Below are positions 28,761-37,274 of a DNA stretch of 64,000 bases, piece after piece. The stretch is from positions 2,017,619 through 2,081,618 of the forward strand of contig NZ_AP018689.1 of the NCBI RefSeq assembly GCF_002157735.2, read 5' to 3'. The notes under the pieces were generated by a model. It was not told the origin of the DNA. It did not search any database and saw only the letters and a list, made by a program, of their open reading frames with translations. Positions within the stretch are counted from its first letter, which is position 1. Every line of letters starts with the position of its first letter. This DNA comes from Vibrio aphrogenes. GTDB taxonomy: Bacteria; Pseudomonadota; Gammaproteobacteria; Enterobacterales; Vibrionaceae. Made by a program: the position numbers and the translations under genes.

Positions 28761-31586
28761 ATGGAAACAATCGAAGTTCGCGGCGCCCGAACCCACAACC
28801 TTAAAAACATCAACCTCACCATCCCTCGAGATAAATTGATTGTCATTACCGGTTTATCAGGTTCAGGTAAATCGTCATTAGCGTTTGATACCCTCTATGC
28901 TGAAGGGCAGCGTCGTTATGTTGAATCTCTTTCTGCCTACGCTCGCCAATTTTTATCCTTGATGGAAAAACCCGATGTGGATCATATCGAAGGCTTATCT
29001 CCGGCGATTTCTATTGAACAAAAGTCGACCTCTCATAACCCTCGTTCAACCGTTGGTACCATTACTGAAATCTACGATTATTTGCGTCTGCTTTACGCTC
29101 GTGTAGGAGAGCCGCGTTGCCCAGAGCACGATACACCGCTTGCAGCACAAACCATCTCACAAATGGTTGATAAAGTGCTAGAAATGCCAGAAAACAGCAA
29201 ACTGATGTTACTGGCCCCGATCGTGAAAGAACGTAAAGGTGAGCATGTTAAAACGCTACAAAATCTCGCCGCACAAGGTTTTATCCGTGCTCGTATTGAT
29301 GGTGAAACCTGTGATCTTTCCGATCCACCGACCTTAGAGCTGCATAAAAAACACACCATTGAAGTGGTGGTGGATCGCTTTAAAGTGCGTGAGGGAATTC
29401 AACAACGTTTGGCTGAATCATTTGAAACCGCGTTAGAGCTTTCCGGTGGCACCGCTACCGTCAGTTGGATGGATGATGATAACCAAGAAGACATTATTTT
29501 CTCAGCAAATTTCGCTTGTTCACACTGTGGCTACAGCATGCGAGAGCTAGAGCCGCGCTTATTCTCTTTTAACAACCCAGCCGGGGCCTGTGAAACCTGT
29601 GACGGTTTAGGGGTACAACAATATTTTGATGCCGAGCGTGTCATCCAAGACGAAAGCCTAAGCTTAGCCAATGGGGCCATTCGTGGTTGGGATAAAAAGA
29701 ACTTCTATTACTTTCAAATGTTAAGCGCATTGGCTGAACATTATGACTTCGATTTACAACAACCCTTTAATCAACTACCGAAGAAAATTCGAGAGGTGGT
29801 CTTAAACGGCTCGAAGAAAGAACAAATCGAATTTAAATACGTCAATGATCGTGGTGATATTCGCGTTAAACGCCATCCTTTTGAAGGCATCCTCAATAAC
29901 TTAAATCGCCGCTATCATGAAACAGAATCGAACTCTGTTCGTGAAGAGTTATCTAAATATATTTCAAATAAATGCTGCTCAAGCTGTGGTGGTGCGCGTC
30001 TAAAAACCGAAGCTCGTCATGTCTTTATTGACAATACCAACTTGCCACAAGTGGTTGAGATGAGTATTCATGACGCGATGCAGTTTTTTGCATCCTTGCA
30101 ACTGACTGGGCAACGAGCACAAATCGCAGAGAAGATCTTAAAAGAGATCAACGACCGTTTAAATTTCTTGATCAACGTGGGGCTGAATTACCTGAACTTA
30201 TCACGGAGCGCCGAAACCTTATCCGGTGGAGAAGCGCAGCGTATTCGTCTTGCCAGTCAAATTGGGGCAGGATTAGTCGGTGTGATGTACGTACTCGATG
30301 AGCCCTCGATCGGATTACATCAGCGTGATAATGAACGCTTACTCAAAACCTTGATCCACCTGCGTGATTTAGGCAATACCGTATTGGTGGTCGAACACGA
30401 TGAAGATGCGATCCGTGCGGCCGACCATGTGATCGATATTGGCCCTGGAGCCGGTGTTCATGGTGGGAATGTGATTGCCGAAGGCAGCATGCAAGATATC
30501 CTCGACAACCCGAACTCACTGACAGGCCAATACTTAAGTGGCGTAAAACAAATTGAAGTGCCGAAACAACGCACGCCAATAGATAAAAAGAAAGTGGTCG
30601 AGTTGATTGGCGCAACCGGCAATAACTTACACAATGTCGACCTTTCTATTCCGGTAGGCTTATTGACTTGTGTGACAGGTGTATCTGGCTCCGGTAAATC
30701 GACTCTGATTAATGATACTTTCTTTAAAATTGCCCATGCACGTTTAAATGGCGCGACCACAGCTGAAGCCGCACCTTATAAGAAAATCAATGGCCTTGAG
30801 CACTTTGATAAGGTAATTGATATTAACCAAAGCCCAATTGGCCGTACCCCACGTTCAAACCCAGCGACCTATACTGGCATTTTCACCCCCATTCGTGAAC
30901 TGTTTGCCGGCACTCAAGAGTCTCGCTCTCGTGGCTATAAACCGGGGCGCTTTAGTTTTAACGTTCGTGGTGGACGCTGTGAAGCCTGCCAAGGTGATGG
31001 GGTTATTAAAGTGGAAATGCACTTCTTACCTGACGTGTATGTACCTTGTGATGCTTGTAAAGGTAAGCGTTATAATCGTGAGACCTTAGATGTACGCTAC
31101 AAAGGCAAGAGCATTGATGAGGTTTTAGAAATGACAGTCGAAGATGCGCACGCCTTCTTCGAACCGGTGCCGGTGATTGCTCGCAAACTCAAAACCTTAA
31201 TCGATGTTGGCTTGTCTTATATTCGTTTAGGGCAAGCGGCAACAACGTTATCAGGCGGTGAAGCGCAACGAGTGAAACTGGCCAAAGAGCTTTCCAAACG
31301 TGATACCGGAAAAACCTTATACATTCTCGATGAACCGACAACAGGGCTGCACTTCCACGATATTCAGCAATTACTGACCGTGCTGCATCGCTTACGTGAC
31401 CACGGCAATACCATTGTAGTGATTGAACACAATCTTGATGTCATCAAAACCGCAGATTGGATTGTTGATTTAGGCCCTGAAGGGGGAAGTGGTGGCGGTG
31501 AAATCATTGCCGCGGGTACACCTGAACAAGTAGTGAAAGTCAAGGGCTCACACACGGCGCATTTCTTAAAGCCATTATTGAAATAG
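28761..31586 (+). CDS. uvrA: Excinuclease ABC subunit A
   Basis: A 941-residue DNA damage-recognition ATPase of nucleotide excision repair; it works as a dimer with UvrB. It has two ABC ATPase modules: Walker [15 protein letters not shown] near residue 30 and [14 protein letters not shown] near 640, with signature motifs [12 protein letters not shown] near 488 and [12 protein letters not shown] near 830. Zinc-binding CxxC pairs occur at about 253-280 (CSHCGYS, CETCDG) and 740-765 ([14 protein letters not shown]). Length is normal (E. coli 940). It is a single gene after the galU terminator, under the SOS box. A heptad repeat array follows directly after the stop. Confidence 0.98.
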   Translation: METIEVRGARTHNLKNINLTIPRDKLIVITGLSGSGKSSLAFDTLYAEGQRRYVESLSAYARQFLSLMEKPDVDHIEGLSPAISIEQKSTSHNPRSTVGTITEIYDYLRLLYARVGEPRCPEHDTPLAAQTISQMVDKVLEMPENSKLMLLAPIVKERKGEHVKTLQNLAAQGFIRARIDGETCDLSDPPTLELHKKHTIEVVVDRFKVREGIQQRLAESFETALELSGGTATVSWMDDDNQEDIIFSANFACSHCGYSMRELEPRLFSFNNPAGACETCDGLGVQQYFDAERVIQDESLSLANGAIRGWDKKNFYYFQMLSALAEHYDFDLQQPFNQLPKKIREVVLNGSKKEQIEFKYVNDRGDIRVKRHPFEGILNNLNRRYHETESNSVREELSKYISNKCCSSCGGARLKTEARHVFIDNTNLPQVVEMSIHDAMQFFASLQLTGQRAQIAEKILKEINDRLNFLINVGLNYLNLSRSAETLSGGEAQRIRLASQIGAGLVGVMYVLDEPSIGLHQRDNERLLKTLIHLRDLGNTVLVVEHDEDAIRAADHVIDIGPGAGVHGGNVIAEGSMQDILDNPNSLTGQYLSGVKQIEVPKQRTPIDKKKVVELIGATGNNLHNVDLSIPVGLLTCVTGVSGSGKSTLINDTFFKIAHARLNGATTAEAAPYKKINGLEHFDKVIDINQSPIGRTPRSNPATYTGIFTPIRELFAGTQESRSRGYKPGRFSFNVRGGRCEACQGDGVIKVEMHFLPDVYVPCDACKGKRYNRETLDVRYKGKSIDEVLEMTVEDAHAFFEPVPVIARKLKTLIDVGLSYIRLGQAATTLSGGEAQRVKLAKELSKRDTGKTLYILDEPTTGLHFHDIQQLLTVLHRLRDHGNTIVVIEHNLDVIKTADWIVDLGPEGGSGGGEIIAAGTPEQVVKVKGSHTAHFLKPLLK

Positions 31587-31594
31587 ATGAACGA

Positions 31595-31664
31595 GGTCTC
31601 GGGTCTCGGGTCTCGGGTCTCGGGTCTCGGGTCTCGGGTCTCGGGTCTCGGGTCTCGGGTCTCG
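31595..31664. repeat. Ten perfect copies of the 7-bp unit GGTCTCG
   Basis: The 7-bp unit is repeated ten times without a mismatch (70 bp), starting 9 bp after the uvrA stop. It is non-coding, in the 234-bp gap before the pglL-like gene. The unit is related to the heptads (CTAGGGA type) at 37060-37082 and 37237-37260. Confidence 0.97.
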
Positions 31665-31820
31665 GGGATTATGATCCTATCTCATTATCCATCAAGCTAA
31701 TTTTCTTCAACAACACCTCGTTATTCCGCTCGCAGCTTTGATCTTAGCTCATCTTTTTTTACTCATTAATGATAGTATTAGTGGCAAATTTTACTGCGAC
31801 AATTTAGGACTGTAACTGAC

Positions 31821-33620
31821 ATGGCAATCTTACACACTCAAGGCACTCAATTAGAGGAAGTACCTGAGCCAAGCATTTTAGCGAAACCTTTTTTATGGTC
31901 ATTAGGGATCGTTTTTTTCATTGCCATGCATTATTTTCAACCAAACCCAGGCGGCGCTGGCCTCACACTTTCTTTTAACACCACCACTTGGTTAGCGCTT
32001 AGCATAAGCTTTGGCATTGGTCTTTATGCGATAAGCAATCTGCAAAAAATACGTATTACGAGCCTAACGGTCGTGATGTTTATCGTCTGTATTATTTTAA
32101 CCATCCCTGTCTTCTATCCAGACTCAAATGGACAAGATGTCATGTTAAGGCTGATTGGCTTGTGGGCAGGTTGGCTGTTGTTACTCATTCTTCATCAATA
32201 CCCCCTCTCAATCAAACAAAAGCAAACCCTATTGCTCTTTATTGTGGGAGCGGTGTTTATTGAGTCGGTGTACAGCTATTTTCAATATTTGTTTTTAGAG
32301 CCCGGTAATTCGTTTGGTTACAATACTGAATCCAATCGACCTTTCGCCATTTTCCAACAGCCCAATGTCACCGCGAGTTTCTTTGCTACCGGTTTGGCAG
32401 TCAGCTCTTATTTATTAGCGCGACAGCAGCAAACACGCACTCTGCACCATAAAGCCGTCGCTATATTATTATTGTTGATGCCTCTGATCACGATTCCTTT
32501 ATTATGGGTACTGGCTTCTCGCACTGGTTGGCTAGGCGCTAGTGTGGCAACCTTGTTATTAATCCCTTATTTAGTCAAATTTGCCCCAAAACAGACACTC
32601 ACGCTTTGGGCAATCTCGGTCATTTTAGGCTTAACCGGGGGCTATACCTTAGCGACACTTAATGGTGGGAATGAGTTAATTGCTCAGAAATCTAATCTGG
32701 AAAGTCCGCGCCGTTACACTTTTCCGCAAACTGTCGATATGGTGATCGAGCAACCGCTTTCTGGTTATGGTTATGGTAAATTTGAACCCGCTTATATGGT
32801 CTATACCGCGCGCCAGCACCAATTAAATCACAACTACCACCCAGGGTTACCCTCAATGGATCACCCGCATAATGAAATTCTTTATTGGGCGGTAGAAGGC
32901 GGAATCCTCCCTATTCTTGGATTAATCCTCGCCGCACTTGCGGTATTTCGCAGAGTCAGAAAATCCCCGAAAGGAACTCATCTTGCCCTCGTGGGGTTAT
33001 TCTTCCCGATCGTGCTGCATACCCAACTAGAATATCCATTTTATCATTCTGCGATCCACTGGATCATATTTGTTATCTTGATTTACTGGGTCGACCAATT
33101 AACGTCTCAATATCAAACCTTTGCTTTCGCTCATGTATCAAAAAGCCTATTGCGTGTGGTTTCTCTCCTCATTCCGATCGTCACGGCCTTTTTCATGTTA
33201 ACCGCATTACATACGAATTATGTCCTCAGTCGATTTGAATATACTCGTCCACTGAATCCCGATTTATTGAATCAGGTGTCTAACCCAAGTGTTTGGAAAG
33301 ATCGATTTGATTGGGATGTCTATCATACACAAATGAATATTGGCTTACATTTGGATAAACCAGAATACATTCAACCTTATATTGAGTGGGCTACTGAAAT
33401 CATAAAACGTAAACCTCGCGCCGCCTTTTATTCCAACCTAATTGTGGCTTATCAAGGTATCGGAGAAGATAAAAAAGCCGCTGAAATACGTAAAGAGGCT
33501 GAATTTTTATTCCCTGAGCAAGATTTTTCAAAAATTCGTTATCTGTCACCACAAGAAAGAGCCTCTCGCGCAGCGGCGTTATCTGCGGCTCAAGCGATTT
33601 CAGGAGCGGAAAAAGAATAG
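31821..33620 (+). CDS. PglL-type O-oligosaccharyltransferase (Wzy/O-antigen ligase family)
   Basis: A 599-residue polytopic inner-membrane protein with about a dozen hydrophobic segments. The motif NRPFAIFQQPNVTASFFATG (about 172-192) is characteristic of PglL and related bacterial O-oligosaccharyltransferases. The catalytic O-antigen-ligase region (about 215-400) contains SRTGWLGA and the large periplasmic loop with GYGYGKFEP and DHPHNEILYWAVEGG. The C-terminal part (about 480-590) is a soluble helical region. Such enzymes transfer a lipid-linked glycan to Ser/Thr of exported proteins, often type IV pilins. In V. cholerae a PglL homologue follows uvrA. Substrate here is unknown; the MSHA pilins nearby are candidates. 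Confidence 0.85.
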   Translation: MAILHTQGTQLEEVPEPSILAKPFLWSLGIVFFIAMHYFQPNPGGAGLTLSFNTTTWLALSISFGIGLYAISNLQKIRITSLTVVMFIVCIILTIPVFYPDSNGQDVMLRLIGLWAGWLLLLILHQYPLSIKQKQTLLLFIVGAVFIESVYSYFQYLFLEPGNSFGYNTESNRPFAIFQQPNVTASFFATGLAVSSYLLARQQQTRTLHHKAVAILLLLMPLITIPLLWVLASRTGWLGASVATLLLIPYLVKFAPKQTLTLWAISVILGLTGGYTLATLNGGNELIAQKSNLESPRRYTFPQTVDMVIEQPLSGYGYGKFEPAYMVYTARQHQLNHNYHPGLPSMDHPHNEILYWAVEGGILPILGLILAALAVFRRVRKSPKGTHLALVGLFFPIVLHTQLEYPFYHSAIHWIIFVILIYWVDQLTSQYQTFAFAHVSKSLLRVVSLLIPIVTAFFMLTALHTNYVLSRFEYTRPLNPDLLNQVSNPSVWKDRFDWDVYHTQMNIGLHLDKPEYIQPYIEWATEIIKRKPRAAFYSNLIVAYQGIGEDKKAAEIRKEAEFLFPEQDFSKIRYLSPQERASRAAALSAAQAISGAEKE

Positions 33621-33683
33621 CTTTATCGGTCCTAATAGCGAGTTTTTAGAGGCATATCTTAGGACTCTCTACAATCTAAAAAT

Positions 33684-33720
33684 GGACAACGAGCGCCGGA
33701 TTTCTCTTCACTCGTTGTCC
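33684..33720 (+). other. Hairpin after the pglL-like gene
   Basis: GGACAACGAG and CTCGTTGTCC are perfect 10-bp arms with a 17-nt loop, 63 bp after the stop. A strong T run is missing, so it may be a factor-assisted terminator or a 3-prime stabilising hairpin. Confidence 0.55.
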
Positions 33721-33819
33721 TAATCACTCTCCTTTTACTCGCCATCCTTCGCTATGTTGTCAACCAATAGCGACTTGTCACGATGATTGTGTTTTTATGG
33801 CCAGAATAAGGACTCGGTG

Positions 33820-33851
33820 CTTATTTACTTATTTACTTATTTACTTATTTA
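33820..33851. repeat. Four copies of CTTATTTA at the 3-prime end of the aminotransferase gene
   Basis: Four perfect 8-bp units. The last unit contains the aminotransferase stop codon (minus strand), so copy-number change would alter only the 3-prime untranslated region. Confidence 0.9.
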
Positions 33852-34969
33852 CCTTCGATCGTCTCTTGCAACGCTTTCAAACACAGCGCGACATTTTCAT
33901 TTTTTGCGCTATAACCCATTAAACCAATACGCCACACTTTACCGGCTAAAGCCCCTAAGCCTCCCCCGACTTCAAGGTTATATTGTTGTAATAACTGTTG
34001 ACGAGTGCTGGCATCATCCACCCCTTCAGGTAAATAAACAGAGTTAAGTTGAGGTAAACGATGCGCCTCATCCACCACATATTGAAAACCTAAAGCTTCT
34101 AGGCCAGCTTTTAATTTTTGATGCATTTCAGCATGACGTTGCCACGCATTCTCAAGCCCTTCTTGATATAAAGCGAGCAAGGCTTCATGTAACGCATACA
34201 AGCTATTGACTGGAGCCGTATGATGATAGCTGCGCTTTCCTTCCCCGCTCCAATAGCCCAATACTAAACTTTGATCGAGAAACCAGCTTTGTACTGGCGT
34301 TTTACGTGCTTGGATTTTTGCGATCGCGTTAGGAGAAAAGGTGATTGGGGATAGCCCCGGGACGCACGATAAGCATTTTTGACTCCCAGAGTAAACCGCA
34401 TCTAATTGCCACTCATCGACTTTCAAAGGCACGCCACCTAATGAGGTCACCGCATCCACTATGGTCAATGCGCCATAATGTTTGGCAACTTGAGAGAGCG
34501 CTTGGGCATCACTTAATGCGCCGGTCGAGGTTTCAGCATGCACAAAGGCTAATATTTTGGCATCACTATGTTCCATGAAAGCGGATTTCACTTTCTCAAC
34601 ACTGACAGGTTGCCCCCATTCATCATCCACCAGCACCACCTCGGCACCGCTGCGAAGGGCGTTTTCACGCATTCGTTCACCAAAGACACCATTACGGCAA
34701 ATGATCACTTTATCGCCTGGTTCAATTAAGTTCACAAAGCAAGCTTCCATGCCAGCACTGCCGGGTGCTGAAACAGGAATGGTAAATTCATTTTCCGTTT
34801 GAAAAGCGTATTTTAGCAAAGCTTTGACATCATCCATCATCCCAATAAACAAAGGGTCTAAGTGTCCAACAGTAGGACGACTTAACGCTTGTAAAACATC
34901 AGAGGAAATATCAGAAGGCCCTGGCCCCATTAAAATTCGGCGTGGTGGAAGAAAACGTTGAAAAGTCAT
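33845..34969 (-). CDS. Class V PLP-dependent aminotransferase (alanine-glyoxylate / serine-pyruvate type)
   Basis: 374 residues from the ATG at 34969, which has TAAGGAT 6 nt upstream; seven more codons are open above it. It opens with LPPRRILMGPGPSDISSDVL and RPTVGHLDPLF, typical of the alanine-glyoxylate aminotransferase family. It has the substrate-loop SAPGSAGMEACFVNL, the PLP Asp in TIVDAVTSLGGVPL (near 180) and the Schiff-base lysine in YSGSQKCLSCVPGLS (near 203). The usual reaction is transfer of the amino group between alanine or serine and glyoxylate or pyruvate in the cytoplasm; the precise substrate cannot be read. It is divergent from lysC, with a gap of about 730 bp between them. 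Confidence 0.9.
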   Translation of the reverse strand: MTFQRFLPPRRILMGPGPSDISSDVLQALSRPTVGHLDPLFIGMMDDVKALLKYAFQTENEFTIPVSAPGSAGMEACFVNLIEPGDKVIICRNGVFGERMRENALRSGAEVVLVDDEWGQPVSVEKVKSAFMEHSDAKILAFVHAETSTGALSDAQALSQVAKHYGALTIVDAVTSLGGVPLKVDEWQLDAVYSGSQKCLSCVPGLSPITFSPNAIAKIQARKTPVQSWFLDQSLVLGYWSGEGKRSYHHTAPVNSLYALHEALLALYQEGLENAWQRHAEMHQKLKAGLEALGFQYVVDEAHRLPQLNSVYLPEGVDDASTRQQLLQQYNLEVGGGLGALAGKVWRIGLMGYSAKNENVALCLKALQETIEGK

Positions 34970-35259
34970 AAATATCCTTAATAGTATCATCCATTATTAT
35001 AATCTCCGTTGGCATCATCTTTCGATCATGTTTGGGAAACGGAAAGTGTGTGCTACAAGTACCAATAATTAAGCAATAAGCTCAAAGAACATGTTATCTA
35101 CATTCTTGAATTTTATCGCCATCAAATCAACTCGAAAAAAATGCTTATTCTCTTACTTCGATGATTGACTTTTCACCAACAACAACGTTCAATGTAGCTT
35201 CATTTCTGCCTAATTTAGGTTGAAAGGAACGTGGTGACTCACACGATGGATCATCACAC

Positions 35260-35277
35260 TAATCTGAATTCAGATTA
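35260..35277. promoter_or_regulatory. 18-bp perfect palindrome in front of the lysine riboswitch
   Basis: TAATCTGAATTCAGATTA is self-complementary over all 18 bp and ends just before the first riboswitch helix. It may be an operator, or a hairpin in the lysC leader. A possible -35 (TTGACT near 35166) lies upstream, but its -10 is weak, so the transcript start is uncertain. The rest of 34970-35259 shows nothing else. Confidence 0.5.
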
Positions 35278-35510
35278 ACTAAGAAGAGGAGCGTAACCCA
35301 GGCAGATGGTCGGTGGATCCCGATATCCAACACCAATCATTCAGGGGGAGTTACGCCGAGATGGGTAAATGCTCGGGCATTTAAACTGATAAATTAAAGC
35401 TGCTAAATACCTTAGTTGCATCTTTAGCTTATACGGTTATTTCCCATCGGTTGTACAGGTTGAATCCTGTCAACTGTCACCATACTTTATGGTGAAGAGC
35501 TTCTCAGGTT
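35278..35510 (+). promoter_or_regulatory. Lysine riboswitch (L box) in the lysC leader
   Basis: Hallmarks of the lysine aptamer are present in order: GAGGAGCGTAAC, AGGGGGAGTTACGCCGAGATGG, and ACTGTCACCATAC-TTTATGGTGAAGAGC-TTCTC. Helices can be paired: AGAAG (35282-35286) with CTTCT near 35500 (P1), GCGTAAC 35291-35297 with GTTACGC 35350-35356 (P2), GATGGG 35360-35365 with CCCATC 35443-35448, and a CACCATA/TATGGTG hairpin. It precedes lysC, whose product is the first enzyme of lysine synthesis. No obvious terminator follows in the 187 nt before the start, so translational control is possible. Confidence 0.92.
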
Positions 35511-35620
35511 TGCATGGTCACACTGTTCGGTGTTGGCCTCTATGTATTGCCCTGCTCTAAGAAATCGCTCTTCAACAATGGACGTTTGCTTATCCAATTT
35601 TGATAAGTATTTATGAAGTA

Positions 35621-35680
35621 ATACCAATCATCATTATTTATAGAAAAACAGTGTGAGGCTTTCACGCTCTGATTGGTATC
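35621..35680. repeat. ATACCAATCA-ended inverted repeat just upstream of lysC
   Basis: ATACCAATCA (35621-35630) and TGATTGGTAT (35670-35679) are perfect 10-bp arms, 39 nt apart, ending 5 bp before the lysC ribosome binding site. The same arms occur at 60495-60532 and in degraded form near 53857, so it is an intergenic repeat family. Confidence 0.75.
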
Positions 35681-35684
35681 AAAT

Positions 35685-35689
35685 GGGAG
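35685..35689 (+). promoter_or_regulatory. Ribosome binding site that decides the lysC GTG start
   Basis: GGGAG lies 8 nt before GTG at 35698. This favours the GTG over the upstream ATG at 35653, which would add 15 non-conserved residues. Confidence 0.75.
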
Positions 35690-35697
35690 ACTATGCC

Positions 35698-37047
35698 GTG
35701 AGCGCATTTAACGTAGCAAAATTTGGTGGGACTAGTGTGGCAAATTTCGATGCCATGAGTCGTTGTGCCACTATCATTGAAAATAACCCGACGACGAAAC
35801 TGGTCGTCAGCAGCGCTTGTTCTGGCGTCACCAATCTCTTAGTCGAATTAGCATTAGGTGTACAAAATCCCAATGATCGTGACGCTATCTTTACCGAACT
35901 AAAAACCATTCATTATTCCATCATTGAACACTTTTCTGATCAGCAAAAAACCAAACAAGCGGTTGATGATATTTTAGAGATCTTAGCCGGTATGGCTGAG
36001 GCAGCCTCATTTCAATCGAGCGATAAACTGACTGACCACATTGTTGCGTGTGGTGAATTAATGTCGACCCACATTTTGACTCAATTGATGATTGAACGTG
36101 GCATTCAAGCGGTACGTTTTGATATCCGCGAAGTTCTGCGTACTAATGGAGACTTTGGTAAAGCGGAGCCTAATATCCCTGAAATCTCGGCGTTAGCACA
36201 ACAAAAGTTATCACCACTTTGCCAAGACTATGTGGTGATCACCCAAGGCTTTATTGGTAGTGATGTGGACGGCAATACCACTACTTTAGGCCGTGGTGGC
36301 AGTGACTACAGTGCTGCTTTAATTGCTGAAGCGGTCAAAGCTTGTGGTTTAGAAATTTGGACCGATGTCCCAGGGATCTATACCACCGATCCTCGTATTG
36401 CGCCCAAAGCCACTCCGATTCCTGAAATCAGTTTTAGTGAAGCTTCTGAAATGGCCAATTTTGGGGCCAAAATCCTTCATCCGTCTACTCTGCTTCCGGC
36501 TTTACGTCATAAGATCCCGGTTTTTGTGGGCTCTTCTCGTGAACCAGAAAAAGGTGGGACTTGGATTCGTCAGCAAGTCGAAAGTGCCCCACTGTTTCGT
36601 GCATTAGCACTGCGTAACAACCAAACTATGGTCACACTACGCAGCCTTGATATGTTCCAAACTTATGGCTTCCTTGCGCAAGTCTTTGCAATTTTGGCCA
36701 AGTACCAAGTTTCCGTTGATTTAATCACGACCTCAGAAGTCAGTGTCTCTTTAACCCTAGATCAAACCAACACCTCAGGACAAGCTCCAGAGCTGCCCGT
36801 CGATGCCCGCGCAGAATTGGAACAGCTGTGTAACGTTGAAGTGGAACACAACCTGAGCTTAGTCGCTTTAATTGGTAATAAAATGAGCGCTAAGAAAGGC
36901 TATGCGAAGCAAGTATTTACTGCGCTCGAAGACGTTAACTTACGTATGATTTGTTATGGTGCTAGCCCCCATAATCTATGTTTCTTATTAGAATCTCAAG
37001 AAGCCAAACATGCGGTAGAAGTATTACATAGAGAGTTATTTGAATAA
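35698..37047 (+). CDS. lysC: Lysine-sensitive aspartate kinase III
   Basis: 449 residues from the GTG at 35698, equal to the length of E. coli LysC. It phosphorylates aspartate, the first step toward lysine, diaminopimelate, methionine and threonine. The kinase domain opens with NVAKFGGTSVANFDAMSRCA and contains TQGFIGSDVDGNTTTLGRGGSDYSA split around the catalytic Gly-Arg-Gly-Gly loop, and EIWTDVPGIYTTDPR. Two ACT domains (about 310-445) with VTLRSLDMF and VSVDLITTSEVSVSLTLD provide lysine feedback. No homoserine dehydrogenase is fused. Control by a lysine riboswitch upstream agrees with the lysine-sensitive isozyme. Confidence 0.95.
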   Translation: MSAFNVAKFGGTSVANFDAMSRCATIIENNPTTKLVVSSACSGVTNLLVELALGVQNPNDRDAIFTELKTIHYSIIEHFSDQQKTKQAVDDILEILAGMAEAASFQSSDKLTDHIVACGELMSTHILTQLMIERGIQAVRFDIREVLRTNGDFGKAEPNIPEISALAQQKLSPLCQDYVVITQGFIGSDVDGNTTTLGRGGSDYSAALIAEAVKACGLEIWTDVPGIYTTDPRIAPKATPIPEISFSEASEMANFGAKILHPSTLLPALRHKIPVFVGSSREPEKGGTWIRQQVESAPLFRALALRNNQTMVTLRSLDMFQTYGFLAQVFAILAKYQVSVDLITTSEVSVSLTLDQTNTSGQAPELPVDARAELEQLCNVEVEHNLSLVALIGNKMSAKKGYAKQVFTALEDVNLRMICYGASPHNLCFLLESQEAKHAVEVLHRELFE

Positions 37048-37059
37048 GGAAGGCACGAG

Positions 37060-37082
37060 GGTTCTAGTCCCTAGTTTCTAGG
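37060..37082. repeat. Degenerate heptad array, left copy
   Basis: Read on the minus strand it is CTAGAAA-CTAGGGA-CTAGAAC, three 7-bp units. It is an inverted near-match of 37237-37260, with the lysC terminator lying between the two. Confidence 0.7.
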
Positions 37083-37150
37083 AAAAGAAGATTCGGATCC
37101 GCTTTCAATCCCTTACTCAGCAAATAAAAGTTTAAGAATTTAAAAAGATT

Positions 37151-37190
37151 AAAGGCGATAACTGTTAATAAGTTATCGCCTTTATTTTAT
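37151..37190 (+). terminator. Intrinsic terminator after lysC
   Basis: A perfect 13-bp stem (AAAGGCGATAACT with AGTTATCGCCTTT), 7-nt loop, then a T-rich tail. It lies 103 bp after the lysC stop, and about 85 bp past the metH stop on the other strand. Confidence 0.92.
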
Positions 37191-37236
37191 CAGCTAAATA
37201 GCTTGAAGAAACAAGAAGAATTAACAGCCTCCGCCA

Positions 37237-37260
37237 CCTAGGAACTAGGGACCAGGGACC
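37237..37260. repeat. Degenerate heptad array, right copy
   Basis: CTAGGAA-CTAGGGA-CCAGGGA in 7-bp register on the plus strand, just beyond the metH stop. It pairs as an imperfect inverted repeat with 37060-37082. Confidence 0.7.
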
Positions 37261-37274
37261 GCTCTTCCCTATCT

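Noticed and set aside
31595..31664. CRISPR-like array
   Set aside because: The units are 7 bp with no spacers and no cas genes, so it is a simple tandem repeat.
33442..33723. 93-codon frame overlapping the end of the pglL-like gene
   Set aside because: Most of it is out of frame inside the conserved gene, and the remaining 100 bp includes the hairpin; no ribosome site.
35653..35697. Longer N-terminus for LysC from the ATG at 35653
   Set aside because: The added residues are not conserved, the ATG lies between the arms of an inverted repeat, and the GTG at 35698 has a well-spaced ribosome site and gives the normal 449 residues.
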